Below the pieces are notes generated by a model. It was not told where the DNA came from and did not search any database. It was given only the letters and a program-made list of their open reading frames with translations. Positions 17,904 to 24,403 of a DNA stretch of 64,000 nucleotides are shown here, in pieces. How positions within the stretch are numbered: position 1 is the stretch's first letter; each line of letters begins with the position of its first letter. The stretch is from Kitasatospora sp. NBC_01250 (GTDB lineage Bacteria > Actinomycetota > Actinomycetes > Streptomycetales > Streptomycetaceae). The stretch is from the NCBI RefSeq assembly GCF_036226465.1, contig NZ_CP108476.1, forward strand, positions 3,472,001 through 3,536,000. The letters run 5' to 3'. The position numbers were made by a program, and so were the translations under genes.

Positions 17904-17921
17904 GTGGTCCGCTCGGGTGGG

Positions 17922-18176
17922 CTACTTCTCCCACTCGTGGCCGCCCTCGCTCTCCATGTCCGACTCGGCCTGCTGGATGTCGCTCTCGCCGCCCTGCTTC
18001 GCCCGGCCGGTCATGTTCCCCATGGCATCGGAGGCCGGGCCCGGCAGATGCTGCTGGGCCTGGTCGGCGGTCTGCTGACCGGCGTCGGTGGCCCGCCCCT
18101 TGGCGGTGTCCGCCATGTCGGTGGCCTTCTCGCTGTGGCCGCCGAGCATCTCCTTGATCCTGTCCATCATGCCCAT
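17922..18176 (-). CDS. Small acidic protein, MT0933-like antitoxin family candidate
   Basis: 84 aa from the ATG at 18176, with GAGGAGG upstream. It begins M-G-M-M-D-R-I-K-E-M-L and continues as Asp/Glu/Gln/Ala-rich amphipathic helix with K-A-T-D-M-A-D-T-A-K-G-R-A. This resembles small actinobacterial proteins annotated as antitoxin (MT0933/Rv0909 type) and also CsbD-like stress proteins. No toxin gene is adjacent, so a toxin-antitoxin role is not supported by context. The C-terminus is highly charged (E-S-E-G-G-H-E-W-E-K). Confidence 0.6.
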   Translation of the reverse strand: MGMMDRIKEMLGGHSEKATDMADTAKGRATDAGQQTADQAQQHLPGPASDAMGNMTGRAKQGGESDIQQAESDMESEGGHEWEK

Positions 18177-18267
18177 GGCTCCTCCTCGCGGTTCGTCGAC
18201 CAGGGCTGTCACCAACATGTCACCGCTCGCGCGCAGCCGCATTCGGAGGAGGTCGGGCGGGCTCGCG

Positions 18268-19104
18268 CTACTTCACCACCCAGGGCGCGGTGAACGCCCG
18301 AACGGCGGACCCGTCCTGGTCGGCGAGCTTGACGGCCGTGAAGCGACGGGCCGCCTCCGAGGTCTGCACCCGGAACGCGGGCTGCTCGGCGGTCAGCACC
18401 TCGATGATCGAGGCCGCGGCCTGCTCGATGGTCTGCGCGGCGCCGAAGGCCGCCATGGCGTGGGACAGGTAGGCGGACAGCGCGGGCGCGTAGGGGCCCG
18501 GGGCCGGCTCCGCCGTCGGGTCGAACCCGACGTTGGCGACGAACTCGCTGGCCACCGCACCCGGCTCGACCACGCTCACCTTGACGCCCACGGTGGCGGC
18601 CACCGGCGCGAGCGACTCCATGAAGCCCTCCACGGCGAACTTGGCCGCGCAGTACGCCTCATTGAACGGCTGCCCGACCACGCCGCCGACGCTGGTCACG
18701 GCGAGCAACCGGCCGCCGGCGGCGCGCAACAGCGGCATCGCGGCCCGGGTCACCTGGACCACGCCGAAGAAGTTGACCTCCATCACGGAGCGGACGTCCT
18801 CGACCGTCTCCTCCTCGATCGTCCCGAGATGGCCGGCCCCGGCGTTGTTGACCACCGCGTCCAGACCCCCGTGGTCGGCGACGACCTGCGCCAGACAGGT
18901 CTCGACCGAGATGGGATCGGTCACGTCCAGCACCCGGACCTCGACGCGGTCGCGCACACCGGCGGCCTCGGCGGCCTTCAGCAGTGCGTCGGCCTTCGAG
19001 GTGTCCCGCATCGTGGCCACGGCCCGCCAGCCCGCCTGAGCAGCGGCGACGGCGGTGGCCAGACCGATGCCGGAGGAGGTGCCGGTGATCAGAACAGTCT
19101 TCAC
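18268..19104 (-). CDS. Short-chain dehydrogenase/reductase
   Basis: 278 aa from the GTG at 19104; an ATG at 19134 would overlap the putative operator. Classical SDR: cofactor motif T-G-T-S-S-G-I-G at the N-terminus, N-N-A-G-A-G about residue 80, and the catalytic Ser...Y-C-A-A-K (Tyr and Lys about 150). G-R-L-L-A-V-T-S and P-G-A-V-A-S-E-F complete the pattern. The substrate is unknown. It diverges from a MarR gene across a region holding direct repeats, so MarR control is likely. Confidence 0.88.
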   Translation of the reverse strand: MKTVLITGTSSGIGLATAVAAAQAGWRAVATMRDTSKADALLKAAEAAGVRDRVEVRVLDVTDPISVETCLAQVVADHGGLDAVVNNAGAGHLGTIEEETVEDVRSVMEVNFFGVVQVTRAAMPLLRAAGGRLLAVTSVGGVVGQPFNEAYCAAKFAVEGFMESLAPVAATVGVKVSVVEPGAVASEFVANVGFDPTAEPAPGPYAPALSAYLSHAMAAFGAAQTIEQAAASIIEVLTAEQPAFRVQTSEAARRFTAVKLADQDGSAVRAFTAPWVVK

Positions 19105-19132
19105 GGTGGTCCATTCCTCATACTTATTAACC

Positions 19133-19155
19133 ATAACTACCTGGCTCGATAACTA
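19133..19155. promoter_or_regulatory. Putative MarR-bound repeats between SDR and marR
   Basis: ATAACTA occurs at 19133-19139 and again at 19149-19155, a 16-bp spacing, in an AT-rich patch unlike its surroundings. This is upstream of the SDR gene and 48 bp upstream of marR. TAGACT at 19191 ends 6 bp before the marR ATG, suggesting a leaderless marR transcript. Confidence 0.4.
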
Positions 19156-19202
19156 TGCAGGCCGATGTTTTCCGTTGTCAAGCATCTCGGTAGACTGGTG
19201 TC

Positions 19203-19649
19203 ATGCCTCCCGTGCCCTCGGATGAACTGACCTCCCAGGTCGTGGCCCTCTTCGCCGCGATCAACCGCCGCTACGCCCGCGAGTCCGAGGCCGCCGCCAC
19301 CCCGTACGAGCTGACCCCCCTCCAGGCCAAGGCCCTGCTCGCCGCCGAGGAGCCGGTCGCGATGCGCCGCCTCGCCGAGTACCTGCACGCCGAGCCGTCC
19401 AACGTCACCGCCATCGTCGACCGCCTGGAGGCCCGCGGCCTGGCCGAACGCCGCCCGAGCCCGGGCGACCGCCGGGTCAAGCTCGTCGCAGCCACCGAAA
19501 CGGGCCTGACGGTGATCGCCGACCTGCGCGCCCGCATGCCCTTCGCCAGCCACCCCCTGGAGCCGCTGAGCCAGGAGCAGCGCGAGACCCTGCGCGACCT
19601 GCTCGCACTGATGCTCGACGAGCAGGGCCCGGCGACTACTCCCGGATGA
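19203..19649 (+). CDS. MarR family transcriptional regulator
   Basis: 148 aa. Winged helix-turn-helix of MarR type: L-T-P-L-Q-A-K-A-L-L-A, A-M-R-R-L-A-E-Y-L-H, S-N-V-T-A-I-V-D-R-L-E-A-R-G-L recognition helix, and the wing R-R-P-S-P-G-D-R-R-V-K about residue 85. Flanking helices form the dimer interface. It is divergent from the SDR at 19104, which is its probable target. Its 3' end overlaps the convergent gene at 19636 by 14 bp. Confidence 0.9.
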   Translation: MPPVPSDELTSQVVALFAAINRRYARESEAAATPYELTPLQAKALLAAEEPVAMRRLAEYLHAEPSNVTAIVDRLEARGLAERRPSPGDRRVKLVAATETGLTVIADLRARMPFASHPLEPLSQEQRETLRDLLALMLDEQGPATTPG

Positions 19650-19824
19650 CCTTCGCGAGTTGCGTGATCTCGGCCGGGAGCAGGGGGCGCAGGACGATCA
19701 GGACCGTACCGGTCTCGGTGAGCCGGAAGCCGTCGGCGAGCGGCGCGATTTCGACACCCCTCGCCGCCAGCGCATCGGTCAACTCGGCGACGGAGGAGCG
19801 GAACTGACGGCGCACGGGGTTCAC
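19636..19824 (-). CDS. Small protein of the WhiJ-type locus
   Basis: 62 aa starting at GTG 19824, whose bases overlap the stop of the upstream gene (GTGA). The sequence V-N-P-V-R-R-Q-F-R-S-S-V-A-E-L followed by short strands (V-E-I-A-P-L, F-R-L-T-E-T-G-T-V-L) is one I associate with small proteins beside XRE/DUF397 loci in streptomycetes. Function unknown. It probably forms a two-gene operon with 19821-20171. Confidence 0.65.
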   Translation of the reverse strand: MNPVRRQFRSSVAELTDALAARGVEIAPLADGFRLTETGTVLIVLRPLLPAEITQLAKVIRE

Positions 19825-20171
19825 GAGTCCACCCCCGGCCGCTGCAACCAGGACAGCGGGACCTCCCACTCCACACCACCGCCCTCGGGACGCAGGTAGG
19901 CCACACCGCCGAGCCGCGCCATCAGGGAGCCGGTACGGCGGTTCAGCGCGTCGTAGACCAACTCGCCCCTCGTGGTGGGTTCGTAGGGGTCGGTCGGCGG
20001 ACGAAGGTCGCCGGGGACGATCGTGGGGTACGCCGGCGCGAGGCGGATCATCGCCTCGGGGCGCCCACCGCAGCCGGCGGGACACGCGCACTCGGGCAGG
20101 CCGCGGTCGAGGGACGGGGGGCGCCAGGTCTCGATGTGGCTGGCAGCCTGGGGCGTGAGGTCTGAGGTCAT
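19821..20171 (-). CDS. Hypothetical protein of the WhiJ-type locus
   Basis: 116 aa from the ATG at 20171, with AGGGGACC upstream. Two cysteines in a P-E-C-A-C-P-A-G-C-G-G cluster near residue 35 (three in all) suggest metal binding. The rest is Pro-rich and then P-T-T-R-G-E-L-V-Y-D-A-L-N-R-R. It is divergent from the XRE regulator and coupled by overlap to the 62-aa gene. Similar genes are common next to WhiJ-like regulators, but I cannot assign a function. Confidence 0.65.
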   Translation of the reverse strand: MTSDLTPQAASHIETWRPPSLDRGLPECACPAGCGGRPEAMIRLAPAYPTIVPGDLRPPTDPYEPTTRGELVYDALNRRTGSLMARLGGVAYLRPEGGGVEWEVPLSWLQRPGVDS

Positions 20172-20249
20172 GACGGTCCCCTGCTTCTCGCGCACCGATC
20201 GGGAAGAGAGTGCGCTCTGTAGTCGTTCCACTACAAGAATCGGCATGGA

Positions 20250-20268
20250 GCCCTAGGATCGATAGGGC
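20250..20268. promoter_or_regulatory. Inverted repeat in the XRE divergent promoter region
   Basis: GCCCTA-N7-TAGGGC lies between the divergent 20171 gene and the XRE gene, about 45 bp upstream of the latter's start. It is a candidate binding site for the XRE regulator itself. No -10/-35 pair stands out. Confidence 0.35.
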
Positions 20269-20311
20269 TTGCACTTTGACGAAACTGGCGTGTAGCAAGG
20301 ATCTGACGATC

Positions 20312-21142
20312 TTGAACGTCAAGGAAACTGACGCAGCATCATCACCGCAAGTGCGCTTCGCCCTGGAACTTCGCAGGTCAAGGCGCGCACGAGGCTGGTC
20401 GCAGGTTGAACTCGGGAGGCGCATGGGCTACTCGAACGCCCTGGTCTCGTACATCGAACGAGTGAAGCGACCACCATCACGCAAATTCGCTGTTAAAGCC
20501 GACGAGCTCTTCGAGACGGGTGGCACCTTCGTCGAGCTGTGGCGCCGATGCGCCGCCGCCGCTCTCCTCGAAGGCTTCCCCGAGTTCGCCGACGCCGAGG
20601 CTCGCTGCATCCGCCTACGTGAGTTCGAGCTGACGGTAGTCCCTGGCCTGTTTCAAGTCCCCTCTTATGCGGCTGCCTTGGCTTCCGCAGCTGTGGAGCG
20701 CGGCGCCATCACCCAGGACGAAGCCGACGAGCGCATCGGGTACCTGGCCGCCCGCCAGCGCCTACTGGAACAGAAGTCCCCGCCGATCATCCAGACGGTG
20801 ATGGATCAGAGCTGCCTCGTCCGACCAGTCGGCGGCCCGAGCGTGATGCTGGAGCAGTTCCACCACCTTGAGGAGTTGGCAACCAGACCCAACATCACCC
20901 TTCAGGTGGCGCCATTCGAGCTCGGGGAGCACCTCCCCTTCACCATGCCCGTCGTCCTACTGACCCTCCCCAACCGGCAACTAGTTGGCTATGCCGAGTC
21001 GCAGGCGCGAGGACACCTCGAACGCGCACGAGACACCCTTGCGGCATGGGAGAGAGCGTACGATCACCTGCAAGTGGAAGCGCTGTCGAAGACCGCATCC
21101 CTGGCTCTAATTCGTAAGGCTCGAAAGGATCTTCTCTCATGA
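20312..21142 (+). CDS. WhiJ/Scr1-like XRE regulator with DUF5753 domain
   Basis: 276 aa if the TTG at 20312 (AAGGA upstream) is the start; the frame is open to 20210. The XRE domain is at about residues 12-65 (L-R-R-S-R-R-A-R-G-W-S-Q-V-E-L-G, S-N-A-L-V-S-Y-I-E-R). The DUF5753 sensor domain follows, with T-V-V-P-G-L-F-Q-V-P-S-Y-A and I-Q-V-type strands (I-T-L-Q-V-A-P-F). Such regulators pair with small DUF397 proteins, as in the WhiJ and Scr1/Scr2 systems that influence development and antibiotic production. The stop overlaps the first DUF397 start (ATGA). Codon use is less GC-biased than in the neighbours, suggesting later acquisition. Confidence 0.85.
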   Translation: MNVKETDAASSPQVRFALELRRSRRARGWSQVELGRRMGYSNALVSYIERVKRPPSRKFAVKADELFETGGTFVELWRRCAAAALLEGFPEFADAEARCIRLREFELTVVPGLFQVPSYAAALASAAVERGAITQDEADERIGYLAARQRLLEQKSPPIIQTVMDQSCLVRPVGGPSVMLEQFHHLEELATRPNITLQVAPFELGEHLPFTMPVVLLTLPNRQLVGYAESQARGHLERARDTLAAWERAYDHLQVEALSKTASLALIRKARKDLLS

Positions 21143-21348
21143 CTACCCCCGACCTGTCCGGCGCCGCTTGGTTCAAGTCCACCCACAGCAACAACGGCGG
21201 CAACTGCGTTGAGGTAGCCGCGAACGTCCCCGACACCGTCCCCGTGCGTGACAGCAAGAACCCCGCCGGGCCTGCCCTCATCTTCCCCACGAGGGCCTTC
21301 GCTTCCTTCGTCGCCGGTGTCAAAAACGGACAGTTCGACAACTCCTGA
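21139..21348 (+). CDS. DUF397 protein, copy 1 (type A)
   Basis: 69 aa. Contains the DUF397 core W-F-K-S-T-H-S-N-N-G-G-N-C-V-E-V, P-V-R-D-S-K-N-P, and A-F-A-S-F-V-A-G-V-K. It starts inside the stop of the XRE gene (ATGA), so regulator and partner are translationally coupled. Known DUF397 proteins bind and counteract their XRE partner. The C-terminus N-G-Q-F-D-N-S is nearly shared with copy 3. Confidence 0.88.
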   Translation: MTTPDLSGAAWFKSTHSNNGGNCVEVAANVPDTVPVRDSKNPAGPALIFPTRAFASFVAGVKNGQFDNS

Positions 21349-21374
21349 GCCCAGAACCCCTGGAAGGGACTCGC

Positions 21375-21581
21375 ATGGACCTCGACCTGAGCAGCACCCA
21401 CTGGATCAAGTCCCGCCACAGCGGCAACGGCGGCAACTGCATCGAGGTCGCCCCCAACTTCCCCGGCCTCGTCCCCGTCCGTGACTCCAAGAACCCGACC
21501 GGCCCCGCCCTCGCCTTCCCCACCACCTCCTTCGCAGCCTTCCTCGCCCGCATCAAGGACGGCGAGTTCGACACCGTCTGA
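21375..21581 (+). CDS. DUF397 protein, copy 2 (type B)
   Basis: 68 aa, start ATG after GGAAGGGA. N-terminus M-D-L-D-L-S-S-T-H-W-I-K, then G-N-G-G-N-C-I-E-V and P-V-R-D-S-K-N-P-T. It is the counterpart of copy 4, exactly 465 bp downstream. The 26-bp gap to copy 1 is too short for an independent promoter, so it is probably in the same operon. Confidence 0.88.
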   Translation: MDLDLSSTHWIKSRHSGNGGNCIEVAPNFPGLVPVRDSKNPTGPALAFPTTSFAAFLARIKDGEFDTV

Positions 21582-21606
21582 TCCGCCGTCCTCGGAAGGA
21601 ACTTGC

Positions 21607-21813
21607 GTGCACACCACCCCGGCCGAGCCCCACTGGATCACGTCCCGCCACAGCGACAACGGCGGCAACTGCGTCGAGGTCGCCACGAACGTCCCCGACG
21701 CCGCCCCCGTGCGTGACAGCAAGAACCCCGCCGGGCCTGCCCTCATCTTCCCCTCGGTGGCCTTCGCTTCCTTCGTCGCCGGTGTCAAAAGCGGACAGTT
21801 CGACAACTCCTGA
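21607..21813 (+). CDS. DUF397 protein, copy 3 (type A body, new N-terminus)
   Basis: 68 aa, GTG start after GGAAGGAAC. The N-terminus is V-H-T-T-P-A-E-P-H-W-I-T, unlike copy 1, but from N-V-P-D onward it follows copy 1 closely and ends S-G-Q-F-D-N-S. Its stop lies exactly 465 bp after that of copy 1. Confidence 0.86.
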   Translation: MHTTPAEPHWITSRHSDNGGNCVEVATNVPDAAPVRDSKNPAGPALIFPSVAFASFVAGVKSGQFDNS

Positions 21814-21839
21814 GCCCAGGACCCCTGGAAGGGACTCGC

Positions 21840-22046
21840 ATGGACTTCGACCTGAGCAGCACCCGCTGGATCAAGTCCCGCCACAGCGGCAACGGCGGTG
21901 AGTGCGTCGAGATCGCCCCCGACATCCCCGGCCTCGTCCCCGTCCGTGACTCGAAGAGCCCCACCGGCCCCGCCCTCGCCTTCCCTGCCACCGCCTTCAG
22001 TTCCTTCCTCGCAGCCGTGAAGCGCGGAGACCTCGCCACCTCCTGA
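21840..22046 (+). CDS. DUF397 protein, copy 4 (type B)
   Basis: 68 aa. N-terminus M-D-F-D-L-S-S-T-R-W-I-K-S-R-H-S mirrors copy 2, and the 26-bp leader before it is nearly identical to that before copy 2. One change affects the hallmark: G-G-E-C replaces G-G-N-C. C-terminus V-K-R-G-D-L-A-T-S, shared with copy 5. Confidence 0.87.
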   Translation: MDFDLSSTRWIKSRHSGNGGECVEIAPDIPGLVPVRDSKSPTGPALAFPATAFSSFLAAVKRGDLATS

Positions 22047-22071
22047 CCCACCACGCCTGGAAGGAACTTGA

Positions 22072-22278
22072 GTGCACACCACCCCGACCGAACCCCACTG
22101 GACCAAGTCCCGCCACAGCGGTGGCGGCGGCAACTGCGTCGAGGTCGCCCTCAACCTCCCCCGCCACATCCCCGTGCGCGACTCCAAGAGCCCCACCGGC
22201 CCCGCCCTCGCCTTCCCCGCCACCTCCTTCACTTCCTTCCTCGCAGCCGTGAAGCGCGGAGACCTCGCCACCTCCTGA
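22072..22278 (+). CDS. DUF397 protein, copy 5 (mosaic)
   Basis: 68 aa, GTG start. The N-terminus M-H-T-T-P-T-E-P-H-W matches copy 3, whereas the C-terminal half (K-S-P-T-G-P-A-L-A-F-P, V-K-R-G-D-L-A-T-S) matches copy 4. It is therefore a hybrid, as expected if a crossover or gene conversion followed the 465-bp duplication. A terminator hairpin ends the array just after it. Confidence 0.86.
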   Translation: MHTTPTEPHWTKSRHSGGGGNCVEVALNLPRHIPVRDSKSPTGPALAFPATSFTSFLAAVKRGDLATS

Positions 22279-22286
22279 TCCACGGA

Positions 22287-22315
22287 CGCCCCGCCACCCC
22301 CGGGCTGGCGGGGCG
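22287..22315 (+). terminator. Terminator of the DUF397 array
   Basis: CGCCCCGCCA and its complement form a 10-bp perfect stem with a 9-nt loop, 9 bp after the last DUF397 stop. Confidence 0.75.
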
Positions 22316-22362
22316 AAAACCGGTGGAGGCAGCCGGAAGGTGCAAGTAGCCTCCAGGCTTTG

Positions 22363-23085
22363 ATGACTGACACCTGGGACACCATCGCCGACTGGTACGC
22401 CGAACACCTGCGGACCGGCTCCGCCCTGAACGACTTCAACCGGGATGCTCTGCTCGACCACCTCCCCGACGACCTTCGCGGCCACCGCGTCCTCGACCTC
22501 GGGTGCGGCGAGGGGATCATCGCCCGCGCGGTCGCCGCTCGCGGGGCTGCCGTCATCGGCATCGACCCGGCGGCACGCCTCATCGAACACGCCCGCGCCG
22601 CCCGGACAACCGGGCCGGGCACAGTGCTCTACACGGTCGACGACGGATGCGTGCTCGACACCGTCGCCGACGACTCGGTGGGCTGGGTGACCGCCGGGCT
22701 GTCCCTGAACCACGTGCCCAGCCTCGCAAGCGCGCTCACCGCCGTGCGGCGCGTGCTGATGCCCCAGGGGGTGCTGGTCTTCAGCGTCCCGCGCCCCTGC
22801 TTCGAAGCGCCCCACGCCACCTGGACCCAGGCCACCGAGGGCACCGCCCGCAGGGTGGTCGGCGACTACCTCGCCGAGGGCTTCTGGCGCTCCGCCAACC
22901 CCACCGCCGTCCGCCGGGCCGGCAACCAGCACCGGACGCTGTCCACCTACCTGACCGCGCTGCTCCGGCACGGCTTCGTTCTGGAAGCCGTCACCGAGCC
23001 GACCCCGACCGCCGCCGTGGCAGCCCACCAGCCACAGCGCGTCGGCCTGCCCCCCTTCCTCGTGATCCGCGCCCGCCTCGCCTGA
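22363..23085 (+). CDS. SAM-dependent methyltransferase
   Basis: 240 aa from the ATG at 22363; a TTG at 22360 is in frame. Class I methyltransferase: motif I V-L-D-L-G-C-G-E-G about residue 45, the acidic end of strand 2 in V-I-G-I-D-P-A, and a post-I strand V-G-W-V-T-A-G-L-S-L-N-H. The layout resembles the UbiE/bioC-like group. Substrate unknown. It may be transcribed from its own promoter, since a terminator lies between it and the DUF397 array. Confidence 0.85.
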   Translation: MTDTWDTIADWYAEHLRTGSALNDFNRDALLDHLPDDLRGHRVLDLGCGEGIIARAVAARGAAVIGIDPAARLIEHARAARTTGPGTVLYTVDDGCVLDTVADDSVGWVTAGLSLNHVPSLASALTAVRRVLMPQGVLVFSVPRPCFEAPHATWTQATEGTARRVVGDYLAEGFWRSANPTAVRRAGNQHRTLSTYLTALLRHGFVLEAVTEPTPTAAVAAHQPQRVGLPPFLVIRARLA

Positions 23086-23120
23086 CCGTCACCGGAAAGT
23101 CGACCCGGCCGACTTCCCAC

Positions 23121-23441
23121 TCACGCCGGGCCAGCCGCCTCGTCGTCCCACCGGAACCAGGCCCGCTCGCCCGCCACATGCAGCAGGAACGACACCGGCC
23201 GCCCGTCCGGCGCCACCAGCGTCAGCTCCCCCTCGATCCGGTCGTACACAGCCTCGAACCGCTCGAACTCCTCACCCTCGATCGCCGCGAGAGCCTCCTC
23301 GAACCAGGGCCGCACCCCCTCGAAGCCCGGCTCCGCCACGAACATCCCACGCAGCCACGGAAAGTCGACCTCGTCGACTTCCACCGCTCCCACGGCCTCC
23401 CCACCCCGCAGCAACCGCCACACCCCACCCACGTCACCCAT
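23121..23441 (-). CDS. Hypothetical protein
   Basis: 106 aa from the ATG at 23441 with GGAGG 9 bp upstream; a GTG at 23450 is possible. Acidic single-domain protein with V-D-E-V-D-F-P-W-L, F-E-E-A-L-A-A-I-E and strands E-L-T-L-V-A-P-D-G and V-S-F-L-L-H-V. No signal peptide or membrane segment. I do not recognise a characterised family. It is convergent with the methyltransferase gene. Confidence 0.65.
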   Translation of the reverse strand: MGDVGGVWRLLRGGEAVGAVEVDEVDFPWLRGMFVAEPGFEGVRPWFEEALAAIEGEEFERFEAVYDRIEGELTLVAPDGRPVSFLLHVAGERAWFRWDDEAAGPA

Positions 23442-23542
23442 GCCCCTCACCCTCCCACCAGCCCGCCCCGGGCTTGCACCTCACGCGACGTCAGGGAGCA
23501 TCGTTGATCTCCTCGCTCGACCACGTGCCCAGAGGAGTGCTC

Positions 23543-23749
23543 ATGACCCGCCGCGCCCGACTCGGCATCGCCCTGTCCGCCGCCCTGCCCACCCTCGCGA
23601 CCGCGCTGGTCGTCTTCACAGCGCTGGCGATCGCCGGGGTGCTGCCGTGGACCGTGCTCCCCGCCGTCCTGGTGGCACTCGCGGCCCAGGCGGTCGTCAC
23701 CTTCGTCCGGCTCGGACGCCTCACGGACAGTGCAGCGCGCCAGCGCTAA
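23543..23749 (+). CDS. Small membrane protein
   Basis: 68 aa from the ATG at 23543 with AGAGGAG 6 bp upstream. Two hydrophobic helices (about residues 9-30 and 33-54) are separated by a Pro/Trp turn, with a basic tail. Function unknown. The stop overlaps the stop of the convergent tetR by 4 bp. Confidence 0.6.
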   Translation: MTRRARLGIALSAALPTLATALVVFTALAIAGVLPWTVLPAVLVALAAQAVVTFVRLGRLTDSAARQR

Positions 23750-24312
23750 CCGCCAGCCACCACGGCCTTCAGCTCGCCGAGCGCCGCCGCCATGACCTCC
23801 GAAATCGGCGGCTCGCCGGGCCCGTTGATCCACTGCTCGAACCCGACCCGGAACACCGCGATCCCGGCCTCCGCCGCCAGGCTCGCCGCCGGGTCGCCAA
23901 CGCCCCGCCCGCGCAGCGCCTCGGCCAGCGCCGCGCCGAGCGAGGCCAGCTTGATCAGCTCGCGCTCCTGCAGCTCGGCGTTCGCGGAAATCACGCTCTG
24001 CCGGAGCCGGGCGCCCTCGTGCCGCTCCTCGAACATCGCGCCGGCAGCCCGCAGCGCCGCGGCGACCGCCTCCATCGGGGCGGCCGAGTCGGGGGCATCC
24101 ACCACGGCGCCCACCATGAGATCGCGCAGCCCGCCCGCGCCCCCGAACAGGACCTCGCGCTTGTCGGCGAAGTGCCGGAAGAACGTGCGCTCGGTCAGAC
24201 CCGCCCGTGCGGCGATCTCCGCGACGGTGGTCTGCACGTACCCGCGCTCCACATAGAGCTCCAGGGCCGCCTGCTCCAGCCGGCCCCGCGCGTTCGGCTC
24301 CCATCGACCCAT
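23746..24312 (-). CDS. TetR family transcriptional regulator
   Basis: 188 aa from the ATG at 24312. HTH region L-E-L-Y-V-E-R-G-Y, V-A-E-I-A-A-R-A-G-L-T-E-R-T-F-F-R-H-F-A-D-K-R-E about residues 15-58. The C-terminal part is helical with an unknown ligand. Four copies of a TGACATC element, two of them forming a perfect palindrome, lie between it and the divergent epimerase gene. It therefore very probably represses that gene and itself. Confidence 0.9.
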   Translation of the reverse strand: MGRWEPNARGRLEQAALELYVERGYVQTTVAEIAARAGLTERTFFRHFADKREVLFGGAGGLRDLMVGAVVDAPDSAAPMEAVAAALRAAGAMFEERHEGARLRQSVISANAELQERELIKLASLGAALAEALRGRGVGDPAASLAAEAGIAVFRVGFEQWINGPGEPPISEVMAAALGELKAVVAGG

Positions 24313-24330
24313 GGGCCAGATCATACGTGA

Positions 24331-24347
24331 TGACATCCGCTGACATC
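24331..24347. promoter_or_regulatory. Direct TGACATC repeats upstream of tetR
   Basis: TGACATC at 24331-24337 and 24341-24347, 10 bp apart (one helical turn), 19 bp upstream of the tetR start. They are the same half-site as in the perfect palindrome at 24360. Confidence 0.5.
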
Positions 24348-24359
24348 AGAGCTACGCTG

Positions 24360-24382
24360 GTGATGTCAGCACCTGACATCAC
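24360..24382. promoter_or_regulatory. Perfect palindromic TetR operator
   Basis: GTGATGTCAG-CAC-CTGACATCAC, 10-bp perfect arms, 22 bp upstream of the epimerase start and 48 bp upstream of tetR. Location between divergent regulator and target makes this a strong operator candidate. Confidence 0.7.
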
Positions 24383-24403
24383 TGTCCTCAGTGGAGGTTT
24401 CCC

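Larger units (their letters stand above)
21139..22278 (+). repeat. 465-bp tandem duplication of DUF397 gene pairs
   Basis: Corresponding points recur at exactly 465 bp: stops 21348/21813, starts 21375/21840, starts 21607/22072. Intergenic leaders are conserved with the period (CCCCTGGAAGGGACTCGC before copies 2 and 4; GGAAGGAACTTG before copies 3 and 5). The array is thus about 2.5 units of a two-gene repeat. Confidence 0.9.

Noticed and set aside
17922..18176. Full toxin-antitoxin module at the MT0933-like gene
   Set aside because: No toxin-like gene on either side; neighbours are a tricorn protease and an SDR.
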